Below are positions 1-6,701 of a stretch of 18,867 nt of DNA, piece after piece; within the stretch, counting starts at the first letter, position 1; each line of letters starts with the position of its first letter. A program made the position numbers and the translations under genes. Location of the stretch: assembly GCA_003158895.1 (NCBI GenBank), contig PMLO01000275.1, positions 1 to 18,867 on the forward strand, read 5' to 3'. The notes beneath the pieces are model-generated. The model saw nothing but the letters and a program-made list of their open reading frames with translations, was not told the origin of the DNA and did no database searches. This DNA is from Propionibacteriaceae bacterium. Lineage in GTDB: Bacteria; Actinomycetota; Actinomycetes; Propionibacteriales; Propionibacteriaceae.

Positions 1-245
1 GAGCGGTCCTCCCGAAGATCTCCAGCGTGGGCTACAACTTCCAGGTCGACCTCACGTGGCAGACGCTGCAACAGGGATTCACCGTCGCCGAGGTTCCGAT
101 CGAGTTCGTCGAGCGCGAACGGGGTCAGTCGAAGATGAGCTCGAAGATCGTCGTCGAGGCACTCTTCCGTACGACCGCGTGGGGGATCCGCCACCGTGCG
201 TCCCAGCTGAAGAGTCTCCTCACCGGTCGTAAAGCCGGATCGTAG
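1..245 (+). CDS. Polyprenol-phosphate mannosyltransferase (Ppm1/DPM1-like), C-terminal end only
   Basis: This is the last 80 codons of a gene that begins before the window; the frame is open from base 3 and stops at TAG 243-245. The segment GYNFQVDLTW followed by EVPIEFVERERGQSKMS is the typical C-terminal end of the family 2 glycosyltransferase domain of dolichol/polyprenol-phosphate mannose synthases. In actinomycetes these enzymes move mannose from GDP-mannose onto polyprenyl phosphate, supplying membrane-side mannosyltransferases for lipomannans and glycoproteins. The catalytic DxD region lies outside the window, so activity cannot be judged. The tail after the domain is short and basic, with no membrane helix, so no acyltransferase domain is fused at the C-terminus. 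The next gene, fxsA, starts 8 bp downstream and is probably co-transcribed. A ppm1-fxsA-rbpA neighbourhood is familiar from actinobacteria, which supports the call. A related undecaprenyl-phosphate glycosyltransferase cannot be fully excluded. Confidence 0.85.
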   Translation, partial: AVLPKISSVGYNFQVDLTWQTLQQGFTVAEVPIEFVERERGQSKMSSKIVVEALFRTTAWGIRHRASQLKSLLTGRKAGS

Positions 246-253
246 GAGCTGCC

Positions 254-787
254 ATGAGTGCCCCCCGGCGTAAGTGGGTCGTCTGGCTGGTCGTCGGCCT
301 GGTGATCGCGCTGCCCATCGCGGAGGTCGCCGTGCTCATCGCCAGCGGACGGCTCATCGGTGCATGGCCGACCGTCGGCCTCATGCTGTTCACGTCGCTT
401 CTGGGGGCGTGGCTCGCTCAGCGCGAGGGACGTCGGACGTGGACGGCCCTGCGCCAGGCTTTCGCAGAGAACCGGATGCCGACCGGGGAACTCGCGGACG
501 CCGTGCTCATCATGATCGGTGGGCTGTTCCTCATGCTGCCGGGCTTCATCTCCGACGTGATCGGCCTGATCTGCCTGCTGCCCTTCACCAGGCCGCTGGG
601 CAGGTGGCTTCTCACGTGGCTCGTGACCAGGGCGGCAACGAACCGGGGGATCAACCTCGACACCCTGCGCAACCAGGCCACGATCATGACGGACCCGTCG
701 AGCGTGATCCACGGCGAGACCGTACCTGACGAGCGCCAGGAACCGCCTCAGGGCGACATCGTCATCCAGGGAGAGATCGAGGACTGA
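254..787 (+). CDS. fxsA: FxsA family membrane protein
   Basis: A 177-residue membrane protein of the FxsA family. The fold is visible as a first helix at about residues 8-30 (LPIAEVAVLIASG is a family hallmark), a second at about 36-53 followed by AQREGRRTW, then MPTGELADAVLIMIGGLFLMLPGF and a third hydrophobic stretch leading to LLPFTRPLGR. E. coli FxsA is an inner-membrane protein that, when overproduced, relieves phage T7 exclusion by the F plasmid; its normal role is unknown. The C-terminal tail (about residues 140-177) is hydrophilic and acidic, so probably cytoplasmic. The ATG is preceded by AGGAG with a 5-base spacer. The gene starts 8 bp after the mannosyltransferase stop, so the two are probably one transcript. 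Its stop codon lies inside a hairpin shared with the convergent rbpA gene. Confidence 0.9.
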   Translation: MSAPRRKWVVWLVVGLVIALPIAEVAVLIASGRLIGAWPTVGLMLFTSLLGAWLAQREGRRTWTALRQAFAENRMPTGELADAVLIMIGGLFLMLPGFISDVIGLICLLPFTRPLGRWLLTWLVTRAATNRGINLDTLRNQATIMTDPSSVIHGETVPDERQEPPQGDIVIQGEIED

Positions 788-804
788 CGCGGAACCTCAG
801 TCCT
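780..804. terminator. Bidirectional hairpin between fxsA and rbpA
   Basis: An 8-bp perfect inverted repeat, AGGACTGA (780-787) and TCAGTCCT (797-804), with a 9-base loop. The stop codon of fxsA (785-787) and that of rbpA (797-799, minus strand) both lie in the stem. It lacks a long U tract on either side, as is common in high-GC actinobacteria. The position between convergent ends makes a shared terminator the natural reading, but termination is inferred. Confidence 0.55.
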
Positions 805-1129
805 GTTTGCGGAGGATCTCCAGACGCTCAGCCATGAGCTCCTCGAGCTCGGGGATGCTGCGGCGCTCGCGGAGCATGTCGTAGTGCGTACGAGGCGCTT
901 TGACGTCCTTCTCCTCAGGCTTGCTCCCGTCTGAGCGCACCGCGGTCTTGCCGCACTTCGTGCACTCCCACTCAAGCGGAAGCTCCGCTTCCTCGGAGAA
1001 CATCACCGTGAAGTGGTGACCCGTCGGACAGTCGAACGCCACCTCCTGGCGGGGCGCGAACTCCACGCCAGTTGCGTCCTCGAAGCTACGACTGCCGAGG
1101 CCGCTGCCTCGCAATGCTCTGTCGGCCAT
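797..1129 (-). CDS. rbpA: RNA polymerase-binding protein RbpA
   Basis: A 110-residue protein with the full RbpA layout. RbpA is an actinobacterial transcription factor that binds RNA polymerase and the principal sigma factor and stabilises open promoter complexes. The N-terminal tail contains LGSRSFED. The zinc-binding core has C34, H38 (CPTGH), C56 and C59 (CTKCG), which match the known ligand positions. The basic linker (about 66-84) leads into the sigma-interaction helices, THYDMLRERRSIPELEELM. Length is normal. The ATG is preceded by AAGGAGG with a 6-base spacer, an unusually complete Shine-Dalgarno sequence. The gene lies 23 bp after the MFS permease stop, so it could be read through from that operon, but a sigmaR/SigH-like promoter just upstream argues for independent stress control. 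The 3' end is convergent with fxsA. Confidence 0.97.
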   Translation of the reverse strand: MADRALRGSGLGSRSFEDATGVEFAPRQEVAFDCPTGHHFTVMFSEEAELPLEWECTKCGKTAVRSDGSKPEEKDVKAPRTHYDMLRERRSIPELEELMAERLEILRKQD

Positions 1130-1152
1130 GGTCGACCTCCTTCTGCACTACA

Positions 1153-2538
1153 TCAACGCGCCGCGGTCCCTGCCTGTTCCGTGACGGGAGCCTTGACACC
1201 CAGCATGACGAAGAACCCTGCTACCAGGATGAGGGCAATACCTAGAATGCCCCAGTACTGAGCGTCCTGATTGTGGTTGACGGCCGCGCCGATCTGGATT
1301 GCGAGCCCGAAGAACAGGGGAGACAGGAACGAGATGGCGCGACCTGTGGTCGCGTACAGGCCGAACACCTCTCCCGACTTCCCCTCCGGGATCAGCCTCG
1401 CGAGGTAGCTCCGGGACGCCGACTGGGCCGGTCCGACGAAGACCGTGAGACCCAGCCCGACGGTCCAGAAGACTGGCTTGCCGCCGCTATGGAGGGCGAA
1501 GACGAGCGTGGAGAGCACGGACAGGCTCGCCAGCGAGATGAGGATGACCCGGCGCGGCCCGATGCGGTCGTCGAGGAAGCCGAACAGCATCGTCGACACT
1601 CCCGCGGTGATGTTCGCCGCAGCGCCGAAGATGATGACGTCACCGGCGCTGAAGCCGAACGTCCCCGCCGCGATGACGGCCCCGAACGAGAACACGCCTG
1701 CCAAGCCGTCGCGGAAGACAGCCGACGCGATGAGGAAGGTGATGAGGGGGCGGTCGGTACGCCAGAGCTTGACCAGCGTGCGCCACAGCTGGACATAGGC
1801 GCCGAGGATGCCGGGATGCGCGTCGTCCTGGATCGCCGGGGGCTGGTTCTTGAGCATGACAAGGGGCGGGATGGTGAACAGCAACGTCCATACCGCGCAC
1901 ACGAGCATGGAGACGCGGATGTCGAGCCCGTCCCGGCCGGTGACTCCGAACAGGCCGACCTCGGGGTGGATGAACGCGAAGTAGATGAGCAGCAGCGACA
2001 CGATGCCACCCACGTACCCCATGCCCCACCCGAAACCGGAGACGCGGCCCACGCTGCGGGTCGACGCGACCTGGTCGATCGTCGCGTTGTACGTGACGCC
2101 GGAGATCTCGTTGACGAGCGATCCGGTGCCGAAGAGCACGAGACCGAAGATGAGGTAGGCGGGCTGCGGCTTCACGAAGAAGAGCGCCGCGGAGAGGATG
2201 ACGATCAGGGCGGTGAGCACGCGAAGGACCGTCACCGTGTTCCCACTGCGGTCCGACCACTGGCCGAGCACCGGCGCCAGGACAGCGATGAGCAGGCCGC
2301 TGATCGTCGTGGCCCAGGCGAGCGCGCTCGTCGTGTCGTTCACGTTCCCGAAGGGAGCGCTCGTGAGGTACACGGCGAACACGAACGTGATGATGATCGA
2401 GTTGTACGGCTGCGTGCCCCAGTCGTACATCGCCCAGGTGACGACGCGACGCCACTTGAGGGGCGTATCGGTGAGGGCTGTACGGAACGGCAGCTCTTCG
2501 AAGGCCGGTGGCTGGTCCGTGGTACCGATGTCGCTCAT
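1153..2538 (-). CDS. MFS transporter, UMF1/Atg22-like family
   Basis: A 461-residue polytopic membrane protein with about 11-12 hydrophobic helices. The opening AMYDWGTQPYNS before the first helix (residues about 36-47) is the signature of the UMF1 group of the major facilitator superfamily, the group that also holds yeast Atg22, a vacuolar amino-acid exporter. A conserved loop, LAPVLGQWSDRSG, follows in the first half, and DDRIGPRR is the equivalent loop in the second half. The substrate of the bacterial members is not known. The start is chosen at the second of two adjacent ATGs: GGAGG lies 4 bases before it but only 1 base before ATG 2541-2539. Either choice overlaps the stop codon of the phosphodiesterase gene (TGATG or ATGA), so translation is probably coupled. 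A much longer in-frame extension upstream would run through that gene and is rejected. Confidence 0.88.
   Translation of the reverse strand: MSDIGTTDQPPAFEELPFRTALTDTPLKWRRVVTWAMYDWGTQPYNSIIITFVFAVYLTSAPFGNVNDTTSALAWATTISGLLIAVLAPVLGQWSDRSGNTVTVLRVLTALIVILSAALFFVKPQPAYLIFGLVLFGTGSLVNEISGVTYNATIDQVASTRSVGRVSGFGWGMGYVGGIVSLLLIYFAFIHPEVGLFGVTGRDGLDIRVSMLVCAVWTLLFTIPPLVMLKNQPPAIQDDAHPGILGAYVQLWRTLVKLWRTDRPLITFLIASAVFRDGLAGVFSFGAVIAAGTFGFSAGDVIIFGAAANITAGVSTMLFGFLDDRIGPRRVILISLASLSVLSTLVFALHSGGKPVFWTVGLGLTVFVGPAQSASRSYLARLIPEGKSGEVFGLYATTGRAISFLSPLFFGLAIQIGAAVNHNQDAQYWGILGIALILVAGFFVMLGVKAPVTEQAGTAAR
1155..1180 (-). promoter_or_regulatory. SigmaR/SigH-type promoter of rbpA
   Basis: On the minus strand GGAAC (1180-1176) is followed by exactly 18 bases and then GTT (1157-1155). 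This matches the known consensus of thiol-stress sigma factors (Streptomyces sigmaR: GGAAT-N18-GTT; mycobacterial SigH is similar). The -10 GTT overlaps the stop codon of the upstream permease gene (1153-1155). A start about 7-9 bases downstream would leave a leader of roughly 20 bases holding the AAGGAGG ribosome site of rbpA. Streptomyces rbpA is a known sigmaR target, so the placement fits. Activity is inferred. Confidence 0.7.
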
Positions 2539-3329
2539 CATTCCTCCCAGATACCGCGTTCGGTGAAGACCTGCTTGAGCAGATCGGTGCGATCGCTGAC
2601 GATCCCGTCGACGCCCATGTCGAGCAGCCGGTGCATCTCGGCCGGATCGTCGATCGTCCAGATGTGGACGACCTTGCCGGCCAGGTGGGCATGCCGGAGG
2701 AGCCGTGGGGTGAGAACGGGTATCTGGCGCGAACCGATCTTCTGCGTGAGCGGGATCTGCAGCGCCGTACCGGGGGAGTTGAGGAGTCTCGGCAGGAGCG
2801 GTACGTACGCGTTCCAGACGACGCCGATGGGGGAGACGGACGTGGGCACGCGTCGTCCCATGAGCCTCCGGAACTCGCGCAGTCTCTCGATGGAGAACGA
2901 TCCGACGCACACGCGGTCGTGCGCGCGGTGCCGGTCGATGGCCTTGACCAGGGCAGTGATCGCCCCGGCGTTCTTGATGTCGATGTTGAACCGGGTGAGC
3001 GGAAACGCTTCGAAGACCTCGTCGAGCGTCGGTATCGTCTCGGACTGCCCGATCCGCAACGTGCTGATCTCCGCGAACGTACGTTCCGCGATCGCGCCGC
3101 GACCGCCCGTCACCCGGTTCAGGTCGTCATCGTGGAAGACCATGAGCTGGTCGTCGAGGGTCGCATGGACGTCGATCTCGACGTATCGGTATCCGAGTGA
3201 CACGGCATGGCGGAACGCCGCGATCGTGTTCTCCTTGCCGATCAGGTCAGGATGGCCCGCGCCCCCCCGATGCGCGAACGCCGCCCATCGTGGGGCGAAC
3301 ATCGGGAAGTCGGCCGCGCGCACGGTCAT
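2538..3329 (-). CDS. Glycerophosphodiester phosphodiesterase
   Basis: A 263-residue GDPD-family protein. Such enzymes split deacylated phospholipids (glycerophosphodiesters) into glycerol-3-phosphate and an alcohol. The TIM-barrel active-site set is complete: H20-R21 in FAHRGG, E33 in ENT, E51 and D53 in VEIDV, and H66 in FHDDDLNR. The last barrel strands are seen in VHIWTID and DGIVSDRTDLL. There is no signal peptide, so it should be cytosolic, like UgpQ. There is no clear ribosome site before the ATG; an in-frame ATG at 3302 would trim nine residues and has none either. The stop overlaps the start of the MFS permease, which points to a shared transcript and perhaps to a permease that handles the products or substrates, though that is a guess. 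The dienelactone hydrolase gene lies 68 bp upstream on the same strand. Confidence 0.92.
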   Translation of the reverse strand: MTVRAADFPMFAPRWAAFAHRGGAGHPDLIGKENTIAAFRHAVSLGYRYVEIDVHATLDDQLMVFHDDDLNRVTGGRGAIAERTFAEISTLRIGQSETIPTLDEVFEAFPLTRFNIDIKNAGAITALVKAIDRHRAHDRVCVGSFSIERLREFRRLMGRRVPTSVSPIGVVWNAYVPLLPRLLNSPGTALQIPLTQKIGSRQIPVLTPRLLRHAHLAGKVVHIWTIDDPAEMHRLLDMGVDGIVSDRTDLLKQVFTERGIWEE

Positions 3330-3351
3330 GAGTATGGCCTGACCCAGGGGT

Positions 3352-3378
3352 CCCGATGCAAGGATCTTCGCATCCGGG
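3352..3378 (-). terminator. Possible weak terminator hairpin after the dienelactone hydrolase gene
   Basis: CCCGATGC (3352-3359) pairs with GCATC-C-GGG (3370-3378) with one bulged base and a 10-base loop. It sits in the 68-bp gap between the dienelactone hydrolase stop and the phosphodiesterase start. There is no U tract, so it may attenuate rather than stop transcription, or do nothing. Confidence 0.3.
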
Positions 3379-3397
3379 TCTCAGCGCGCCACAGCGT

Positions 3398-4111
3398 TCA
3401 CCCGTTCGACGCCTTCACGATCAGGTGGGAGGCGAGGAACGTCAGCGTCACTGGCCAGGCCGCCGCGCTTGCGGCCGCGTGGTGGAATGGGACCTGGGAG
3501 TTGTCGAACGCGTGGCCCGCACCTTCGTACGCCTCCCACTGGACCGTCCCCGGCGACGTGGCGAGAGCCTCCCGCACTTCACGTTGCGCGGGGCCTTCGA
3601 TGAACGAGTCCTGGGTGCCCCAATGGTGCAGCTGGGGGGCGGTGACCTGGGGCGCGAGATCGAGCAGACGTGGCAGTGCCGAGCCGTAGTACGAGACCAG
3701 CGCATCCACGTCCGTCAGGGCCGCGACGTTGAACGCGAGGCCGCCGCCGAAGCAGAAGCCGAGCAGCCCGACCTTGTCGACGCCCGCTTCCGTACGCAGC
3801 GCGGAGGTCGCGGCCACGACATCCCTGGCGGCCGTGTCCCAGTCGAGACCACGGGAGGCAGCCATGCCTTGCATCATGTAGTCGGGAGATGACGGGTCCA
3901 GGGGCGGCTCTTCGGGGAGCCGCGAATAGAGGACGGGCGCATACACGACGTAGCCCTCGGCGGCGAGATCCTGGCAGCGTCCGACGATGTAGTCGGAGAC
4001 CCCGAAGATCTCCTGGACGACCACGATGCCGGCCCCGTTGGGGGTGTCGGGGGCGAAGCGGAGTACGGGCAGGTCCCCGTCAGGGGCATGGACGACCACG
4101 GTCTCAGGCAT
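3398..4111 (-). CDS. Dienelactone hydrolase family protein
   Basis: A 237-residue alpha/beta hydrolase of the dienelactone hydrolase family. Carboxymethylenebutenolidase, the type enzyme, opens dienelactones in chlorocatechol breakdown, but most chromosomal members have unknown substrates. The expected residues are present: E34 in VVQEIFGV, the nucleophile C120 in GFCFGGG, D168 in WGTQDSF and H200 in GAGHAF. Length is typical. The start is set at ATG 4111-4109 because the family domain begins at once (VVVHAPDGDLPV). The frame stays open to 4219, but that extension is compositionally unlike the family and runs into the pyridoxal kinase start. No Shine-Dalgarno sequence is visible, so the transcript may be leaderless. 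The gene is divergent from pyridoxal kinase across 97 bp. No aromatic degradation genes are nearby, so a general esterase role is more likely than a catabolic one. Confidence 0.88.
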   Translation of the reverse strand: MPETVVVHAPDGDLPVLRFAPDTPNGAGIVVVQEIFGVSDYIVGRCQDLAAEGYVVYAPVLYSRLPEEPPLDPSSPDYMMQGMAASRGLDWDTAARDVVAATSALRTEAGVDKVGLLGFCFGGGLAFNVAALTDVDALVSYYGSALPRLLDLAPQVTAPQLHHWGTQDSFIEGPAQREVREALATSPGTVQWEAYEGAGHAFDNSQVPFHHAAASAAAWPVTLTFLASHLIVKASNG

Positions 4112-4208
4112 GGGGGACAGTCTGGCAAGAGACGGGCCATGGCACCAGGGCCGATCGAGGACGTCGAGCGCCGCGGAGGCGTGATCGTCATGGTGTTGAA
4201 TACCGCGC

Positions 4209-5063
4209 GTGACCACCATCCTCTCGATCCAGTCGTCCGTCGCCTACGGGCACGTCGCAAACTCGGCCGCCACGTTCCTCCTGATGCGGATGGGGGTCGA
4301 GGTCTACCCGGTCCTCACGGTGCACTACTCGAACACGACCGCGTACGGGACGTGGCGCGGGCCTGTCCTGTCCGTGGATGACATCCGCGACGTGATCCAG
4401 GGCGTCGACGAGCGCGGAGCCCTGACGGATGTCGACGCGGTGCTCACGGGCTACCAGGGGAGCGCGGAGATCGGCGAGGTCGTGCTGGACACGGTGGCGT
4501 TGGTGAGGGAACGGAACCCGAAGGCCCTGTACTGCTGCGACCCAGTGATGGGCGACGTCGGCCGAGGCTTCTTCGTCGCGGCGGGGATCCCGGAGATGTA
4601 CCGCGATCGGATCGTCGGCAAGGCCGACATCATCACACCGAACCAGTTCGAGCTGGAGTTCCTCACGGGCAAGCCAGCGGGCACGCTCACCGAGCTGCTG
4701 GCAGCGGCAGACGCCCTGCGCGCCAAGGGACCTGACATCGTGCTCGTCACGAGCGCGGTCATTCCCGAGGAGAGCGACGAGGAGGTGAGCATGCTCGCGG
4801 TCACCGGTGACGGGGCCTGGGTGGTCTCCACACCGAAGCTGGCGCCGACGTTCTCGGGGTCGGGCGACATCACGTCCGCCGCGTTCCTCGCGAGCTACCT
4901 CGAGCTGCGCTCCGTGCCGGATGCACTCGCGAAGACGGCCGCGATCGTCTACGCGGTCCTCGAGATCACGGCAGAGTCGGGACACCGCGAGCTGCGCCTC
5001 GTGAAGGCTCAGGACGCGATCGTGAACCCGCCGCACCGCTTCGCGGCACGCCAGATCCGCTGA
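4209..5063 (+). CDS. pdxY: Pyridoxal kinase
   Basis: A 284-residue ribokinase-superfamily protein matching PdxY. It phosphorylates pyridoxal with ATP to make pyridoxal 5'-phosphate in the vitamin B6 salvage pathway, in the cytosol. Diagnostic segments are ILSIQSSVAYGHVANSAA at the N-terminus (substrate pocket), HYSNTTAYGTWRG, the metal/ATP part CCDPVMGDVGRGFF, ITPNQFELEFLTG, and the anion hole with catalytic Asp in FSGSGDITSA (D220). Length is normal. The start is GTG 4209. It has no Shine-Dalgarno sequence, and a weak -10-like TTGAAT ends 7 bases before it, so a leaderless transcript is possible. The gene stands alone between the divergent hydrolase and the convergent HTH-MurA gene, whose stop codon is one base away. 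Confidence 0.95.
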   Translation: MTTILSIQSSVAYGHVANSAATFLLMRMGVEVYPVLTVHYSNTTAYGTWRGPVLSVDDIRDVIQGVDERGALTDVDAVLTGYQGSAEIGEVVLDTVALVRERNPKALYCCDPVMGDVGRGFFVAAGIPEMYRDRIVGKADIITPNQFELEFLTGKPAGTLTELLAAADALRAKGPDIVLVTSAVIPEESDEEVSMLAVTGDGAWVVSTPKLAPTFSGSGDITSAAFLASYLELRSVPDALAKTAAIVYAVLEITAESGHRELRLVKAQDAIVNPPHRFAARQIR

Positions 5064-5064
5064 G

Positions 5065-6585
5065 CTACTCCCGGAACGTCTCGATGTCGGCGCCGAGCTG
5101 CGCGAGACGCTCGGGCAGGTCCTCGTAGCCACGCTGGATGACGTAGATGTCCCGGATCACCGACTCCCCGCGAGCAGCCAGCGCCGCGAGCAGCAGGCAG
5201 ACCGCCGGCCTCAGCGCCGGGGGCGAGACGACCTCCTGGCCCCGCCAGCGCGTCGGCCCCGTGACGAGCAGCCGGTGCGGGTCCAGGAGCTGTACGTCGG
5301 CGCCGAGCTTGGTGAGCTCGAGAAGGTGGATCGCGCGGGTCTCGTACACCCAGTCGTGGATCATCGTCGTGCCCTCGGCCTCGGCGGCGATGACCGCGAA
5401 GAACGGCAGGTTGTCGATGTTGAGCCCTGGGAACGGCATCGGGTGGATCTTGTCCGCGTGGGCATGGAGCACCGACGGCTTGATCGTGAGGTCGACGAGA
5501 CGGGTGAACCCGTTGCGGGAGAGGTACTCCTCGCTGGTCTCGTACTTCAAGCCCATCTCGGCCAGGACGGCGAGCTCGATCTCGAGGAACTCGATGGGAA
5601 CTCTGGTCACGGTGATCTCGGACTTGGTCACCACTGCAGCGGTGACGAGGCTCATGGCCTCGATCGGATCCTCTGAGATGTCGTACGACACGTCGCGGTC
5701 GATGTACTTCAGACCACGGATGCGGAGCGTCGTCGTGCCGATGCCATCGATGTCGACACCGAGCGTGACGAGGTAGGCGCACAGGTCCTGGACCATGTAG
5801 TTCGGGCTCGCATTGCGGATGATCGTGAGGTCCCCGGTCATGGCGGCAGCGAGGAGCGCGTTCTCGGTGACGGTGTCCCCGCGTTCGGTGAGGACGATGT
5901 GGCGCGTCGTCGCCGGGGTCGGGTTGCTGTGGCACTGGTAGTAGCCCTCGGTGGCGGTCACCGTGAGCCCGAAGGGGTGGAGCGCCTGGAGGTGCGGCTC
6001 GACCGTACGGGTGCCCAAGTTGCAGCCACCGGCGTAGGGAAGCTGGAAGTTGCCGGTCTCGTGGAGCAAGGGCCCGAGGAACATGATGACGCTGCGCGTC
6101 TTGCGGGCGGCTTCGGCATCCATCGCCTCGAGGTTCAAACGTCCGGGGCGACGGATCCGCAGCGCCGACCGGCCATCGATCCACGTGCACTCGACGCCGA
6201 TGCTCTCGAGGACCTCGACCAGTCGGTTGACCTCTTCGATCCGGGCGATGCCCCGCAGCGTCGTCGTGCCGTGGTTGAGCAGCGTTGCGCACAGCAACGC
6301 GACGGCCGCGTTCTTGGAGGAGCGGACCTCGATCGACCCGCTGAGGCGCCTGCCGCCCTGGATCCGGACGTGTACGGCGCCCTTGCCCGCGGCAATGATC
6401 TCGCTGTCCAAAGCGGACGCGATGCGATTGATCATCTCGAGAGACAGGTTCTGGTTCCCCGACTCGATGCGGTGCACAGCGGACTGACTCGTACTCAGCA
6501 GGTCTGCCAGCTGGGTCTGCGTGAGACCACGTTGTTTCCGGGCGTCCCGGATCAGCATCCCGACCTTCAGAGGTGACGTATCCAC
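5065..6585 (-). CDS. XRE-type HTH domain fused to MurA-like UDP-GlcNAc 1-carboxyvinyltransferase
   Basis: A 506-residue two-domain protein. Residues about 6-62 form an XRE/Cro-type DNA-binding domain (IRDARKQRGLTQTQLADLL, then SQSAVHRIESGN as recognition helix). Residues about 69-506 form a full EPSP-synthase-fold domain of the MurA family, which adds enolpyruvate from PEP to UDP-GlcNAc in the first committed step of peptidoglycan synthesis. Residues matching the E. coli catalytic set are kept: K91-N92, R164, C188 in AGGCNLGTR, R193, D391 in FPGLNIDN, and R459. The usual DLRA motif reads ALRP, so it is divergent. Typical MurA is about 420 residues, so the HTH accounts for the extra length. 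The start is GTG 6585, six bases after a TATGCT -10-like box with no ribosome site, suggesting a leaderless transcript. GTG 6603 is an alternative. It may be a second MurA or a regulator using the MurA fold as a sensor; both roles are inferred. Confidence 0.9.
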   Translation of the reverse strand: MDTSPLKVGMLIRDARKQRGLTQTQLADLLSTSQSAVHRIESGNQNLSLEMINRIASALDSEIIAAGKGAVHVRIQGGRRLSGSIEVRSSKNAAVALLCATLLNHGTTTLRGIARIEEVNRLVEVLESIGVECTWIDGRSALRIRRPGRLNLEAMDAEAARKTRSVIMFLGPLLHETGNFQLPYAGGCNLGTRTVEPHLQALHPFGLTVTATEGYYQCHSNPTPATTRHIVLTERGDTVTENALLAAAMTGDLTIIRNASPNYMVQDLCAYLVTLGVDIDGIGTTTLRIRGLKYIDRDVSYDISEDPIEAMSLVTAAVVTKSEITVTRVPIEFLEIELAVLAEMGLKYETSEEYLSRNGFTRLVDLTIKPSVLHAHADKIHPMPFPGLNIDNLPFFAVIAAEAEGTTMIHDWVYETRAIHLLELTKLGADVQLLDPHRLLVTGPTRWRGQEVVSPPALRPAVCLLLAALAARGESVIRDIYVIQRGYEDLPERLAQLGADIETFRE

Positions 6586-6591
6586 CGGGGG

Positions 6592-6597
6592 AGCATA
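6592..6597 (-). promoter_or_regulatory. Probable -10 box of the HTH-MurA gene (leaderless)
   Basis: Read on the minus strand, TATGCT fits the TANNNT pattern of actinobacterial -10 elements. It ends 6 bases before GTG 6585, so the transcript would begin at or next to the start codon. No good -35 hexamer is visible at the usual distance. The box overlaps the left end of the 18-bp inverted repeat. Confidence 0.5.
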
Positions 6598-6612
6598 TCT
6601 CACATGAGATAT
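6595..6612. promoter_or_regulatory. 18-bp perfect inverted repeat, candidate operator for the HTH-MurA protein
   Basis: ATATCTCA (6595-6602) and TGAGATAT (6605-6612) are exact inverted repeats around a 2-base centre. The element is AT-rich in a GC-rich region and lies in the 123-bp gap between the divergent HTH-MurA and lipoamide dehydrogenase genes. It overlaps the likely -10 box of the HTH-MurA gene by three bases. Dimeric XRE regulators often bind such short palindromes and repress their own genes, so autoregulation is a reasonable inference. Effects on the dehydrogenase promoter, about 90 bp away, are less certain. Confidence 0.6.
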
Positions 6613-6695
6613 ATCGTCGCCGTTGGGTCGTACAACTCGGTCATCCGTACCCGCCCTCAGCGAGCACGAGGGGGAGGAGTGGCGGCGAGAATCGC

Positions 6696-6701
6696 TAAGG
6701 T
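6696..6701 (+). promoter_or_regulatory. Possible -10 box of the dihydrolipoyl dehydrogenase gene
   Basis: TAAGGT fits TANNNT and ends 7 bases before ATG 6709, the spacing expected for a leaderless transcript. The same bases include AAGG, a weak Shine-Dalgarno match 8 bases before the ATG, so either reading is possible. No -35 match is seen. Confidence 0.35.

Noticed and set aside
1273..3342. A 689-codon open frame on the plus strand, opposite the permease and phosphodiesterase genes
   Set aside because: Its product is low-complexity, rich in Arg, Asp, Glu and Gly, and it is antisense to two genes with clear family motifs. Long antisense frames are common in high-GC DNA.
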